Source: Saposhnikovia divaricata (lineage: Eukaryota > Streptophyta > Magnoliopsida > Apiales > Apiaceae). Taken from it: 64,000 nt of DNA. Location: contig CM071598.1 in assembly GCA_036435485.1 (NCBI GenBank), positions 123,754,148 to 123,818,147 on the forward strand, given 5' to 3'. Position 1 is the stretch's first letter. Each line of letters opens with the position of its first letter. The notes below the pieces were generated by a model. That model searched no databases. It had not been told where the DNA came from and saw only the letters and a program-made list of their open reading frames with translations. The translations under genes and the position numbers were made by a program. Of this stretch, positions 21,190-34,303 are shown piece by piece.

Positions 21190-22869
21190 ACAATGGCTAT
21201 TTTTTTTATTTAAAAAGACATTATATGCGTGTGTTCTATTAAACCGGATGCATAATGAATGCCATATACATCTGTTCTGCTGTTATATGCGTATGTCCAA
21301 GATGGAGGCTGACAAGCTTTATGCATCTGTTGTGTTAGTCACAGAGGCATGCCTGTATACATCTAATAACAAGCCTAATTGTCTGTAATGCTTTACATTA
21401 CCTACATGACCTCTTAACTGAGGGAACCTCTAGTTGTAGAGTTTCTACTTGTTGTAGTACTTATAATAGGCATCAAATTCTACCCATGTAACTGTAATTA
21501 AAGTCAGAGAATAATGCTTGAAAGAAGTTCCAAGGATCATGCCTCAAGCTTGAAGACCAAGAATGTCAAAATAAACACAGTTGGAATTTGGAGAATGAAG
21601 ATTTGCCTAAGTACCAATTCGAGAAGTGTTTTGATCTATTCGAGAAGTCTAGCATTCGACAAGTCAAGGATTCGATATCTACAAGGACACTGTTCGATAT
21701 CTCTGGAAGTCAACTAGTCAAAACTTCATTCGGCAACTCAGAGATTCAACATGTCTAATACTCTATTCGAGAACTCAAGAAGTCAACAAGTCAAAGCATC
21801 ATTCGAGTTCTCTAAGAGTCAACAAGTCAAAGCTACATTCGATATCTCAAGGACTAAAGAAGCTATTTGACATCTCAAGGACTCCATAAACTAAAAGCTC
21901 TATTCGACAAGTCAAGGATTCCTGAAGAAAAGACTAATTCGAGAAGTGATTCAATATGTCAATTATACAGTATTCGAGAACTCAGAGTTATCTATCAAGT
22001 CAATTCTAGTTCTTGAATCAACCATTTAGTTACTTCTCGAATGCAGTCTTGGAGACAAAATACTGGAGAATTGTACAAGTCAGAAACCTGCAGCAAGCCA
22101 AAACATTTTCAGGACCACAGTACTGTAAAGTAATTTTGGAAAGACTACAAGAAGCTTAGAGAGATGTCTCAGGAGACAAGTTGCTAAAGAAGTGGATCTG
22201 AACAGAGTTAAAGAAAGTCGAATCTCAAGCCGTTTGGATATTACTTTAAAAGGGATAGACATATTAGAAAGTAATTTTGTATGTCACCTTGTTTGTAGTA
22301 AGTAGCTGTACTCATGTTCTATAAGAGTACAACCTCACTTCTCTAGTAGTTAAGCTTTTCAAGAACATTTAAATATATACATTTTTCTCTGAGAAAAGTG
22401 AAGCTGAGAATACTAACATTTGTATTCACAGTTTGTAGCAAATCTTTATCTAATACATTATTAGATTAAAGTGAGTGATCGTGTTCTTTTGTTTATATTC
22501 CGCACTTACATAATCTGTTAAACACAAACACACACTTTATTACACAACCAGATTCAAACCCTTCAAACAACATTCACTTAAAACACTTATCAGAAGAAAA
22601 GTTTAAGAATCCATTCACCCCCCTCTGTATTCTCTTCGGTATATTCAATACTCAACATGTTGAGCAGAAGCAGATGCATGAAGTATACTTTATGCGTCTG
22701 GCTTTTGGATTTATGCGTCTGTTCAAACAAACGCAAGGCACCTATTTTCGTCTGTTATATAACAGACGTATATGCCTTAGAGTATATGTGACTCCTTCAT
22801 ACGCGTCTGTTGGGAACAGATGCATATCACCTTTTTCAACAGACACAAATGACAGTTTTTGTACTAGTA
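21190..22869. mobile_element. Right-end region of a CACTA element of a second family, interrupted by an LTR
   Basis: The right edge, read on the minus strand, is TACTAGTACAAAAACTGTC, one base off a CACTAGTACAAAAA-type end. Inward lie many copies of TATGCGTCTGTT or its complement (at least ten between 22670 and 22850, looser ones at 21210-21370), a typical CACTA subterminal pattern. A Sirevirus-type LTR splits the two groups. I could not find the left end, so whether this element carried the TTL-PHOT-GA20ox scraps is unproven. Confidence 0.55.
21450..22665 (+). repeat. Sirevirus-type solo LTR (copy 1), approximate borders
   Basis: It shows an array of TATTCGAGAAGTC/ATTCGACAAGTC words between about 21620 and 22030, followed by a U3/R-like region and a C-rich end (ACCCCCCTCTGTATTCTC). 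The right border is close to ACTCAACA at 22665. The left border is uncertain. No primer-binding site or polypurine tract adjoins it, so it is probably solo. A diverged relative is at 22905-23840, and the same word array occurs in the LTR at 53825. Confidence 0.6.
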
Positions 22870-22904
22870 TTTATTTTTAAATAAACTTAAATGGTTGTGC
22901 TCAT

Positions 22905-23840
22905 ATTAGTAGCTAAATTTCTACTATGTAATATGTGTATAAGCCATGTAATAATGTTTTAAAGAATATTACTTGTTCATCCCTCAAGATTGAAAAAGAA
23001 GACTGTGAAATAATGCAATTAGATATTGGAGGTGAAAAATATTCTAAGTCATAATTTGAGAAGTGAAAAATATCTGTTAGAGAAGTCATCATTCGACATG
23101 TCAAGAAGAGATCATTCGACATGTTTGGAAACAACTATTCGAGAATTCAATTCGAGATGTTTGAATTAGAGAAATAAATAGCTTATTCTAAAAGTCTGAT
23201 TCGAGATGTTCAAAAAAGTTAATTCGAAATGTCTAAATTAGAGAAGTCACTTTAACTAATTCAAGATGTCAAGATTAACGAAGTTAAAATGACTTATTCG
23301 AGAAGTCCAATTCGAGAAGTCACTTACATTAATTTTATAACTTAGAGTTCTCTAATCAATTGTTTTTAGTTCTTGAATCAGGGACTTAGCTATAGTTAAT
23401 TCGAATCGACAACAAGCAAGCTTCAAGAAGATTTTCAGGACAAAGAATCAACAAAACATGTGCACCTGTAATGGCCCAAATATTGCAGTGTTCACCAGGC
23501 AAGTCTAAAAAGAAAATGAAGAGAAATTCGAGGAAAAATAGCTAAAGAAGTAGATCTGAGTAGTGTACAAGACAAAAGAAAAATCATAACATGTCAACTT
23601 GCATCATTTTAATTTTAGTATAGATAGAGTTAGCGGTCTAATTTGTCTCCTATTATGTTTGTTCATCTTTGTAAGAGTGAGTTGTGCACAATTTACATAG
23701 TGCACAAGCCTCTTGTTTAGTTAAGGTTTTCATATACAAATACTTAAAAATCTATTTCAGAAAAATGAAGCTGAGATACAATTTTAAAAAAATTTAAATT
23801 TAAAGGAAAATTGTGTGTTGTTTCTATTACGCATAATTTA
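22905..23840 (+). repeat. Decayed Sirevirus-type LTR (copy 2), approximate borders
   Basis: It aligns by eye with copy 1 over several blocks: CTCAAGATTGAA versus CTCAAGCTTGAA near the start, the ATTCGAGAAGTC/ATTCGACATGTC array at about 23085-23330, and AAAATGAAGCTGAGAT versus AAGTGAAGCTGAGAAT near the end. Divergence is considerable, so it is an older insertion. Confidence 0.55.
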
Positions 23841-24541
23841 CATTTAAACAAATAATTTAAATTTTACTATATCGTTAAATAAATTAATAATTTATTTAAT
23901 TTGTTTAGTAGATACACTTTGAGTAGCGTGTTATCTGCTAAATTTGGGAACAGTGAGATAGTGGCTCATTGAGAGAAATATGTTCAACGAGAGGACGGTT
24001 CACATGGAGGAGTGAGCTATTCATTAGGAGATACATGTTTAATAAGAGAACGGTTCACTAGGAGGAGCGTGTTATCTAGTAGAATCTAATATGATTTTAC
24101 AAATTTTATTATATGTCTTAAAATTATGATGAAACATATAATAATATTAGAGATAATATTATGAATTAAGATTATTTATACTATTTGTTAACTGAGGAAT
24201 CTGGTGATAACAAATTTGCAGAGAGTAGCTGGAATTACGATGGTAGTTGATGATGGCATACAGTGGTGACTGGTAGTGTTTAAGTGTTTGGGGTGGCTGA
24301 GATTGTATGAAACTAGGATTTTTCTTTCAAGGATATATTTTCCCTCTTGATCACACAGGTCAAATATCCCATACAATCATACAATGTGTCTATGTTACCT
24401 ATTTATAGGGATTAAGACAAATGTAGTTCTTGTAGAGCAAGTAACATAAATGGGCTAGGTTACTTACCCTAGAAGACCAATGGGTTGTGCCACCGCCTTA
24501 GATACAATCATACTAGGTCTTCGAGGCCCACCTATTTCTTA
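23841..24541. other. Unassigned sequence left of the second CACTA
   Basis: AT-rich, with an imperfect repeat of GAGGACGGTTCACATGGAGG (near 23990 and 24045). A CTATTTATAGGG TATA-like box near 24399 suggests part of another LTR, but no border was found. Confidence 0.3.
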
Positions 24542-25259
24542 CACTACGCCATAGATGACTTTATACAACATTTTTCCATGGTGTTGCCATCTAAAAAAGT
24601 GTTGCCGTAGCTATGTTCAACCTTACCTATTACAACACCAAGTCCTTGTGTTAGCCTAGGCATGATAAAGTGTTGACGTAGATGTTGTATATGATTAATT
24701 AAAAAATAAATTAAATAATCATTTTACATAAAAGTGATAAAAATTCTTAAAAAATGATTTATTATTTTTTTGGAATTTGAATTTGAGTGAATGGTACTTT
24801 TTTATAAAGTAATGTAATTTTCAATAATTTTAAAATTAACAAATTTAAAATTTTATTTACTACAATTAATCCTTTTAATAAATTTTAAATAATCATTTTA
24901 TAAAATATCATTTAGATTGTATTTTAAAATGAAACACATAAAACAATATTTTTTAAAATTAGTTAAATGTTAATTGTATTTTTAAAAATAAGTCTAAGAA
25001 CATAGGCCTTTTGAATAATATTCCTTTAAATTTTAAAAAAGAACCTAAAAATGAATAATCATTTGATAGAAGAATTAATCTAATTTTATTAAAATAGTAA
25101 TTTTCTTACCAAACAGTTTTTTATAAATTAAAGAGATATATAAAAATTAACGTTCATTTTAGGAGATGTAAATTAAGATAAAAATTATCAAACATTTTTT
25201 TTATAAATAAAAATTAAACTTTTAAATAAATATTTTAAAATATAACTCTAATATTTATG

Positions 25260-25899
25260 AGATCATCGGACACCACACTGCACGGATACAAATGAAAAAA
25301 ATGAAAAGTGTTGAGCGGCAAAAACACCGCTCTTTTAATATTTCACTTTAACAAAAAGCCGCTCATTCTTTCTTACATTCATAGAGCCTCATTTCTCAGC
25401 TCTCCCTCTCTTTCTCCACAAATTGCTCTTCGATTGACTGTTAAAAATGATTTCAATTGATTGCTCTTGGTCAATTACTCGTCGATTTGGGCCTTCTCTG
25501 ATTTAGAGCTTCATCGGATTTGGCAGATTCTTCGATTTAGGGCTTCTTCGATTTGGGTTCAAATTGGTTTCATTCTTGTTCGATTTAAGTCTTCTTCTTT
25601 GATATAATTGTTCAATGATTGTTCATTGTCTCTTGTTTCAGGGTCGATTTGGATTCTTCAATGCATTGCTGCTTTAATTGGGATTCAAAATAAGGGCTTC
25701 TTCTAATCATGATTCAATTTGATTTCATGACTTGAATATTTAGATATTAACCTCTTTGTGTTTGATTATATTGTTTATTTTGTTTAGGATGTCAGATTTG
25801 CTTTATAATGTATTATTTTAGGAGATTATTGTTGTAGGAACACAAAAAAAACAAAAAAACACATGTATTACATTAGTTAGAGGTACTCCGAAATACCTC
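25260..25899 (+). other. Leader-like sequence in CACTA cargo
   Basis: A CT-rich stretch (CTCTCCCTCTCTTTCTCC near 25400) followed by repeated CTTCGATTTGGG/CTTCTTCGATT phrases resembles the 5' untranslated leader of a plant gene. No open frame follows before the Tat element at 25900. The source gene is unknown. Confidence 0.3.
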
Positions 25900-26305
25900 T
25901 GTTAGAGGGCCCAGTATAATATGTATTTGGGCTCCTAGCCGTTAGGCCCGTTCAGATGAAGCAGCCCTATTAATCCAGACGAAGGCAGTGAAACGTAACG
26001 GTCGACCGTTGTGTTTGTAACGCTTCCTCCATAACTGAGAATCAAGAGGCCATCAATGGCAGTTACCCCTGAAGACAGTATAAATAGACAACAATTATCA
26101 GGTGATAGAAAATGATATACACTACAAAATAGACTGGTTTACATAAGCTTTACGTTTACGTTCCCATTATCTTTTTTACTGATTCTCACACCGGAGGTGA
26201 ATCGGGGGGCCACTCCCTCGCATTCTTCTCCTTGCAGGAGCTTCTGAAACGTGTTCTTGGCATACCAGATACGGGCGTAGACGAGGCATAAATTGAGCTC
26301 CAACA
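25900..26305 (+). repeat. 5' LTR of the Tat element
   Basis: It starts TGTTAGAGGGCCC and ends CTCCAACA. A TATA box (TATAAATAG) sits at 26079-26087, the likely start of the genomic RNA. The 3' LTR has the same length. Confidence 0.95.
26079..26087 (+). promoter_or_regulatory. TATA box of the Tat 5' LTR
   Basis: TATAAATAG in the middle of the LTR; the same box recurs at 49508 in the 3' LTR. Confidence 0.7.
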
Positions 26306-26307
26306 TT

Positions 26308-26325
26308 TGGCGCCGTCTTTGGGAA
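26308..26325 (+). promoter_or_regulatory. Primer-binding site of the Tat element
   Basis: TGGCGCCGTCTTTGGGAA begins two bases after the LTR. TGGCGCC starts are usual for Tat and Athila elements; I do not assign the tRNA. Confidence 0.8.
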
Positions 26326-26348
26326 CGTATAAGCTTTTTTCGTAAACC

Positions 26349-28326
26349 ATGTCACCCGAAGATCCTGAAGATCTCAACCGCACAACAGAAACAAACCCCG
26401 AAGAACTAAGGCAACTGTATGAAAAAGGAAAAGCTTCCGAAGCAGAGGGGTCCCAGCAGGCTCAGAGAAAAGCCCTGCAGAAGAAGGCGGATGAGCTAAG
26501 GCTTCAGGCTATCAAGCTCAGACGTGAAGAGATTGAATTAGAAGAAAGGCTGGCACGAGAATCCCTCCAGGCTGAAGAAGAAATTCCTGAAGGTGAACCC
26601 CGAAAGACAGTTTCTGAAGGTAGAAAAGAAAAGAGGTCAGGAATAAACCCGGATGATTCCTCGGAATCGGAATTACACTCCTTACCCCCTTCAAATTCAG
26701 AAGAAGGAGATACATGTTCCCAATGGAAGGACAGACTCCAAAGAATGGAGAAATATATGTTCGGAGATTAGAAGAGGATGCGTCGAGAGCCCGTTGTAAC
26801 TGAAGAGATTGAACAATACAGGCCACCCCCTGGGCGCCAATTCCCAAAGATGACCGAATTTAATGGTAGGGGAGACCCAGAGGACCATTGCGAGAAATAC
26901 GAAAGTTTGATGACGGGTATGGGTCATGATGATATTATGCTCTGTAAAATGTTTAAAACTTATTTGAAGGGTTCAGCTTCCCTATGGTACCGATCGATGA
27001 GGCCTAGATCGATACCTTCCTATGATCGCCTGAAGAGCAAATTCTTAAGGCACTATTCCCATCTATGCCGAAGAGGAAAGGATACCGAATCTCTCATTCA
27101 TTGTCGCCAAAGACCTGATGAAGAATTGGGAGACTATTTGGCCCGATTTAAGGAAGAGGCTGGTATGGTCACTAATCTGGACAAGGTCAAGGCAGCAGGA
27201 TTCCTAACAGCAGGCCTCGATTCAGTTAAAGGCAGAAAGCTTCGATCGTCCTTGTATGATGTGCCCCCAAAGTCACTCAACGATATTTATATTCGAGGAG
27301 AAAAAATCAGAAGGAAACTAGAGTCTATTGACGGCTACAAAGAATCTTCCAAGGATGACAAGAAAAGGGGCAACACAGGAAAAAACGACCGAAGGAAAGA
27401 CGAGTCCCGGCGAGAGGATAAGCGGGATAATGACAGGAATGAGAGGAGAAATGATCCGAAAAAAGAAAGAGAGCTGATGGTGTTTACGCCACTAAATGCT
27501 CCTATTTCCATAATACTGAACGAAATCAAAGGGAGACCAGATTTTCGAAGGCCCGCGAAGATGAGGGTGCCTGACCATAAAAAAAACGGAAACAAATACC
27601 GTGACTATCACCAAGACAATGGTCATAACACAGATGAATGTTTCCATTTGAAGAGGTTGATAGAAAGAATGGTGAAAACCGGCGATTTAAATCAGTTTGT
27701 CAAAGACTTAAGAGATCGGTTGGAACCTAAAAGAAGCGATCATGGTCAGAAAGACACCAGAAGTCGGAATGAAGATGATGACAATCCTAGGCCAAGAGAT
27801 AGAGACGAAGCCCCTAGATATAGAGGGGAGGTAAAGACCATCATGGGAGGCACAATATTAGACCGATGCAGCAAAACAGCCAAAAAGAGGTATGCCCGTC
27901 AGGTCTATAATTTGTATCAGCACACTCCACAGGTCAAACAGCCACTGGCCATAATGTTCACTGAAGAAGACTATGAGGATGTTATCTGGCCACACGAAGA
28001 TCCCCTGGTAATAAATCCGATCATTGGGCAAAACAAGGTATGGAAGGTCCTAGTTGATAGTGGTAGTTCGATCAACATTTTGTATCATCGAACTTATGAA
28101 AAGATGAATTTGGGAGGAGAACAACTTGAATCATGCAATGAACCTCCGCTCTACGGTTTTGGAAATTCACCAGTCCTGATCGAAGGAACAATTACGTTGT
28201 CCCTAATATTGGGCAAACCACCTTGTACTTTGGAGAAACAAGTGAAGTTCTATGTTGTTCGGGTGGACAGCCCATATAATGGCATTCTTGGACGTCCTAC
28301 TTTGACAGAATTTCAAGCTATAGCCT
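26349..28326 (+). pseudogene. Tat gag and protease (interrupted)
   Basis: ATG at 26349 begins a charged, coiled-coil N-terminus of 140 codons. An in-frame TAG at 26769-26771 stops it and the same frame resumes for over 500 codons. The second part contains the retrotransposon gag domain (FNGRGDPEDHCEKYESLM to about DYLARFKEEAG), a basic stretch, the pseudo-zinc motif HQDNGHNTDECFHLKRLIE typical of Tat gag, and an aspartic protease with VLVDSGSSINILY intact and ILGRPTL near its end. The Sirevirus enters the frame at 28327, just after FQAIA, and the frame is taken up again at 41394. The protein would form the capsid and process the polyprotein. Confidence 0.92.
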
Positions 28327-29339
28327 TGTTATTCCCAGATTACACACTTGTATAATTGTAGAAGGGGGGGTTGAATACAATTCTTGATATTTATAAATTT
28401 TTGATAAGAACTCCAGAAATCTATACTTAGATAATTGCTTGTAAAAGATAAATGCACAAACACATAAAAATCAGGTGGTTAAATGCACCACCTGAAGCTT
28501 TTATTAGAAGAAAACTCTGTGATACAAAAGTACACAGCTTCTGTTTTACAACTCTTTGCTTTCTAAGAATATTCAATAGAAACCCTAAGCAAGATGTATC
28601 TGTTTTCTTAACCTATAAAGAGTTGCTACACTTGGTTATATATCCCAAGTTTTACAAGTACTACTGGAATAAGATAATACTAATCTAATTCTAGTTGACT
28701 TGCTACTACACTCCAAATACACATGTAGCCGAAAGGTTGTCCTTGTGTTCAGACATGTCTCCTGCACCTTTCTTGTATTCATAGTGTAAATAGAATGCTT
28801 CTTTCTTCTGTGTTTCCAAAGTATGGCTGCCATACTGCTTTTTGTATCTACTATCAACCCATGTGATCTGTCAGTCAAACATGTCCTTATCAACTGCTAA
28901 TCCCCAGCTAATCATAGGAGACAGTGTCAATGATTATCCGTTGATGTTGTACACTGACATCCGTTGATGATGTATTGAGCGGTATCCGTTGATATTGAGA
29001 CTTGAGCTGTATCCGTTGATAGAGTGGATTTGAGTTGTATCCGTTGATAGAGTTTTATCTTCATCTGTTGATACACTTTCACTTAGACAGAATTACATAG
29101 CATAGCTTATTTACAATTGGCTACCCTATTCTGCCTATCCGTTGATGGTCAACATGACTGTGGATAAAAACACTATCAACTGATAACATAGAGATACTGC
29201 AGTATGCTACAAAACCTCATCCGTTGATGAGCTACCTGTCAACGGATAGAGTTATAAATCCTCATCCGTTGACAGCTACAAAACCTTATACAATTTGATT
29301 GATTGTGAAGTTATCATCAAGTACAACATATTCCTAACA
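28327..29339 (-). repeat. 3' LTR of the Sirevirus
   Basis: Borders are TG/CA; on the minus strand it starts TGTTAGGAATATG and ends CTGGGAATAACA. It contains nine exact ATCCGTTGA or TCAACGGAT words between 28936 and 29272. Confidence 0.97.
28936..29272. repeat. ATCCGTTGA word array in the Sirevirus LTR
   Basis: Exact words start at 28936, 28959, 28984, 29011, 29039, 29137, 29219, 29239 (reverse) and 29264, with a variant (ATCTGTTGA) near 29070. Spacing is irregular, from 20 to about 100 bases. The other LTR has the same array with two copies mutated. Reiterated short words in LTRs are known for Sireviruses. Confidence 0.95.
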
Positions 29340-29354
29340 ATCTCCCCCAATTTA
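29340..29354 (-). promoter_or_regulatory. Polypurine tract of the Sirevirus
   Basis: The minus strand reads AAATTGGGGGAGAT directly before the 3' LTR. Confidence 0.9.
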
Positions 29355-29512
29355 TACTTGATGGCAATAAAGCACAAATTCAGGACCTTGATGATAACAA
29401 AACATTCCTAAGGATATATAAAGAACAATGCATAAATTGTATTAAGCTACAAAAAATTAAAAACTGAAAGTTTGAGAAATTTACAGAGAAGTGCTCCTCT
29501 AGACTGAGCAGA

Positions 29513-32500
29513 TTAAGACTGTTTCTTTTCTCTTGTTGGCATCACCCTTGATTTTCCTTCTTTGGCAGAGTTGGACTCAATCTGTATTTGGAGTTGCCTA
29601 TAGAAGGCATCATCTTTATCTACCTTTGGATTTAGCTTTTGTTGTAACCATCTCAGGTATTGAGAACTAGCCTTTGGTAGTTGGTCTTCTAACCTGAAGA
29701 ATCTCCTGTTACCATCTTCATCCCTGAACTCCATCATCCAGAAGGGTTGAAGGTGGATTTTCTGTCCATTGTATGGGATCTTCATTTTCCTTGGTAGACT
29801 TGATGGTGAGTTCCATTCGCTCCTTATTTGTTCTATTCTGTCCAGTATCTCCCCTTTTGCTATCTTGGAGAACCCTGTGTATCTCTTGATTGCAGAGAAC
29901 ACTTTGGTTAAGGTATGATAATTTTCTCCAAGAACCCTTTGTAGTGGCCATGTCCTTTCCATTCCTCCCTTGTATACAAAGACCAATCTTTCAGGCAAAT
30001 GTTTATATTTGTCAATTCCTCTTACTTCTGACAATTCATCCAGATAAAGATTCATGCCAGAGTATTCTTCAATATCTGCCTGATAGATAAAATCATCCTT
30101 GTTTTCCAAGATTGGCTGCCTGACAATTGCAGGTACCCTAGCAACTTGAATTGGTTCCTTTGAAGGTTGCTTCCTTGGTTTCCTTTTCTTCTGTATAGGC
30201 TTCTGTTGAGGCTTCAGCAAGAATGAAGGAACCTCAATGGAGTCAAGATTCATTGGTTCCTCTTTAGGTACTATAGGATCACCATGGAAATTCACAGCTG
30301 GGTTGAATACTTTTACAAAAGTAGGTTGTGATGAGCCAACTGTCTCCTTGTTTTCAATTTCTGGAGAGACAGGCCTCCTTGCCTTTGATTTTATTCTTTT
30401 AGATTTGGATTTGGGGACTGATTTCCCTTTCTTTTTGAATTTGGGGACTTCCTCAGGTTCCCTCAATTCATCCTCTACTTCATCCATTAACTCTTGAGCC
30501 AGCCTTGCTTGCTTCTCATCTGAGTTTTCATATTGATATTCAGTGCTTGGTTGAGATTCTCTTAGCAGCCTTGAAGTCTCTTCTCTCTTGGCTTCAACAA
30601 ATCTAGGATGGCTGTTGGATATGTTTAGAACTTTTCCATTCCTTATGATTACAGCCATCCATTCTCTTACACAACTGTTAGCCTTCTCCTTGAATTCCTT
30701 AATTTGCTTACCCATCAGCTTCTCTTCATCATCCTTGGGAAATGGAAAGTCCAGTTGTAACTTGTTCTTCCCATTTGCTTTTGGTGGTGAGTAGGGTCTT
30801 GTTTTGATGTAGGGTTCAAATTCTTTAACATGAGAAGGCTCAGCATCATAGAATGTAGGAGCCACAATTGCTGGAGTGAGCACCTTCAGAATTGTGGTAG
30901 ATATTGTTGGAGCTGAGGTTTGGCTAGAGAACAGAGTTGATGCAATAGATTGATTGATCAATCTTTCTGTCCTCATTATCCTTTCATAGTTTTCCTCTTT
31001 CATCTTTTGTAGAGCTTCAATTTTGGCTAGCTTTTCCTCTTCTGTCAAGTTTGAGAAATCAAACTCTTCAGATAGAGCTACTTGTACAGGTTTGGATTTG
31101 CTGGGGGAAACTGTGACAATGAAGTCCTGTGGATTGACCACTATGGTAGGCTGCTGCTCCCCCTCACTTGCTGCTTCCCTTCTTTCGGAAATTAATATTT
31201 GACTTGTAGTTGCCACGGCCTCTTCCACTTTCTCCCCCTTTTTGTTAGCATCAAGGGTTTGACTAGAAGTTGGGGCTGCAACTAACTTTTCTAGCAGTTG
31301 GGTTTGCAGTTTTTGATGTTGAAGAAATTGCTCCATCTGGGATTCCATCTTTTCCACTCTTGAGGTGAGTAGTTGCACAGACTTAGCCAGGTTGTCTTCT
31401 TTGAGGAACCTTTGTTGCAACACCCTCTGAGTGGCTGTAGGAGCTAGTTGCTCTAACTTGGAATCCACAGAGATCTTCACATCCTTGATTTCTTGCTTGA
31501 TCTCCTCTAAGTTGGATCTCTGAATCACCATTTGCATCTTTTGTAACTTAAGGGAGTCAATTGCCTGTTGAAGAACAACCTTTCTCTGTGGATCTGCTTC
31601 TGGGTGCTCAGCCAGGGCAGATTTATATTGCCTTATGATTTCCATATCAAGTTGATGATAGGTGTAGTTGTGAGCAAATGCAAAATCATGAATACTGCTA
31701 CCACCTTCATCTTCAGGGCTCTGGCTGTCTTCATCTTCAGAATCTTCAAATTCTTCACTCTCAGCAGTGGTTGGCAGAGCTGCTATTGATTCCTTAGCTC
31801 TAAGTAGAGACTGTGAGGTGTGCACTAGGTGCATTGCCTCCTCTACTTCCACATTGCCCTGTTGTGCCAGAATTTGATAGGCAGGAACAGGGTGAGTAAA
31901 GGTTTCAGCATCCAAAGAAATGGAGTCAATCATGGACTGATATTCTCTTTGATATTCCATTTCCTTGGCTGCATCCTCAACCTCCATTGACTCACTAACA
32001 ATGGCAGCTTCTTCCATCCTTATTTCTCCTATAGTCCCTTCTCTCCCCTCATCTCTCTTTTCTTGCATCAAGGGCTCCCCTTGGCTCACACCTCTCACAC
32101 CCTCATCTTCACCTACTAAGGTGGAACTCTCAAACTCTCCTTTTGCCTGACCGGAAGAAATGGCCAGCCTCTCATTATTTACCTCTCCTTTTGCCTGCTC
32201 ACAAGGCAGCCTCTCACTCCCTTCCCTCAATCCTAAAAGTGTTTCAACTACTGAGAACTCCTCCACACTTGACACAGGAATGTCAGATATAGCAGTGGTA
32301 GAGTGAGTTATCAACGGATAAGGAATATCCGTTGATGGAGTAGTTATAGCTGTCAACGGATGGCTAGATAGAGGCGCATCCGTTGATGGAGAAACACTTG
32401 TCAACGGATGAAGGATATCCGTTGAGGAAGGAATAATTTTATCCGTTGAAGAGAAAACCAACACTGAATCTGTGGAGATTGATTTTAAGTTCGAGGCCAC

Positions 32501-34048
32501 AGTCTGTGTTGAGAATTCTGGAAGGGAAGATTGATGGTCCAACAAATCATCTAAAAGATGATGACCACCAATTGCGGAGTGGGGCTTCTCCAAGAATCTT
32601 AAAGATGGAGAATCAGGAATTGATGTAGATATCATATCCACATCCACATCCAGAGATGGAGTTGGTGATGGTGGATTGTAATGTGTGTCGATTTGAAGAT
32701 TAAGATCAAGGGGCTGTGACTCCACATTTATTGAAGCCACATCAAACTGAGTTTGAGAAGGTACAGTTTCCTGTACTGTGTGTGCACCCTGTGATTCCCC
32801 TGTGGTTTTAGATTTCACTCTTCTTCCATAGGTTTTTTAGATTGGGCTATATGTGTCTCCAACCCTCTTGTGCAGTGTTCCTTGTGGGGAACTTGATTCA
32901 GTAGTCACACTCTGTTGAGAGAGTGTAACTAGAATTTGGCTTGAAGTTACATTAGCAGTCTTTTGAGAGACTGAAATGGTGGTTGCACTCATCTCTCCTT
33001 CCTTATCCTTAGGGCTTCTTTGATGTTCACCCTGTCCCTCACCACTCACTACCACCTTCACACTCCCCTCAAGAGTTTTGGTAGATTTTACAACAGGTGT
33101 CTTTTGAGAGACACTTGAGGTTTGCTTTTTAGAATGTGGTTTTGGAACTCTGGATTTGGTCACTTTGGTAGGAGCCTGTTTGGTCACAACTACAGACTCC
33201 ATTGTGACACTAGAAGGCAAAGAAATTTGGGGGTTGGAGATAGGGGTTTCAGAGTTAGAGATAGTTACCTGAACAATTGGTAGAGATACCAAATGTACTC
33301 CTGCATTGAGGTTCATTCGAATTAGGTCACTTAAGACTCTCTTCTCCTGAACAAAACATTGGAACTTGCTATCCGGGTTAGCAATGGATAGCTTATTCTC
33401 AGATACATGCAGTGCTAAGAGCATTAAAAATCTAGCAAAGTAGATATTCTTGCTCCTAGTTTCCTTTTTACCCAACTTTGCAGCTATCTCATACATAACT
33501 AATGTGCCAAAATTATAGAATTTATCATTTAAGAGCATACACATCATAGTTAGCATGGACTGGGTAACAGCATCAAAATTACTAATTTTGCCTGAAAAAG
33601 TTTTAATGAAGGCATCACAGAAATAGCTCCATTCTTTAACCATTCCTTTCCTAACAATTTTCCCTAAGTTTTCAGTACTAAGGGCATAATTAATAGAATT
33701 AAGCATGGCAACAATTTCAGCATCAGTGGGTACTTTCAGACAGTTATTCTCAGGCAATTTTAAACAAGCAGTTATTACATCAGAATTAACCACATAGTTT
33801 TTACCCTTTAAAGAAAAAGCAATTGTACCGTCTGTGCCATTGTACTCAGCAGATGTCCACATTTCTTCAATTACCTCGTGGATTAAGGGAGTGGTGGCAG
33901 TCATAGCATATGACAGTTTGCATTTCTTCACGAAACTCATCAAAGTGTAGTAAGCTTCTGGAGCATTCACTGTGTCAACAAAGGCCGCGAAATTGTTCTT
34001 CTCATAGGTAAACCCAGTGGAGGACATCATCTTAACAATGGGCGCCAT
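29513..34048 (-). pseudogene. Third ORF of the Sirevirus (env-like position), one in-frame stop
   Basis: ATG at 34048 opens 403 codons ending in TAA at 32837-32839. The same frame is then open for a further 1100 codons or so, to 29513. Residues 1-240 are a compact, conserved-looking domain (LIHEVIEEMWTSAEYNGTDG, YFARFLMLLALHV), a type I associate with extra ORFs of plant retrotransposons. Next come serine/threonine-rich and acidic stretches, a heptad-rich region likely to be coiled coil (around LQKMQMVIQRSNLEEIKQEI), and a basic C-terminal part. I see no signal peptide or clear membrane helix, so calling it envelope would rest on position alone. Seven copies of the ATCCGTTGA word lie in the frame at 32311-32449. 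Confidence 0.8.
32311..32449. repeat. ATCCGTTGA word array inside the third ORF
   Basis: Exact words start at 32311, 32327, 32353, 32378, 32401, 32417 and 32441, alternating in orientation. They encode recurring STD and HPLT or YPL peptides depending on orientation and phase. Confidence 0.95.
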
Positions 34049-34303
34049 TGAAGTGTTTGAACTTTGGTTACAGAGAGTTTTAGAGAAGAAGATGCAGTTA
34101 ACTTTTGATATGCTTGAAAATGAATAAAAGTGCGATGTGAGAGTACAAGTCCGCCTTTTATATTTTTCAAGAATTAAAAATGAAATAATTAAAAGTAATT
34201 ACTTCATTGGTCAAAAGTAACTGTCAGATAATAAATGAAAAGAAAATAAGTACAGCCATGATTAGATATACACGGTTACCAACGGTTATAAAAAAAATGT
34301 ATA

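Noticed and set aside
28936..29272. Possible CRISPR-like array (short repeats with unique spacers)
   Set aside because: Spacing is irregular, orientation mixed, the host is a plant, and the array sits in an LTR present twice.
29513..34048. True retroviral-type envelope protein
   Set aside because: No signal peptide, cleavage site or clear membrane helix is visible; only the position after pol suggests it.
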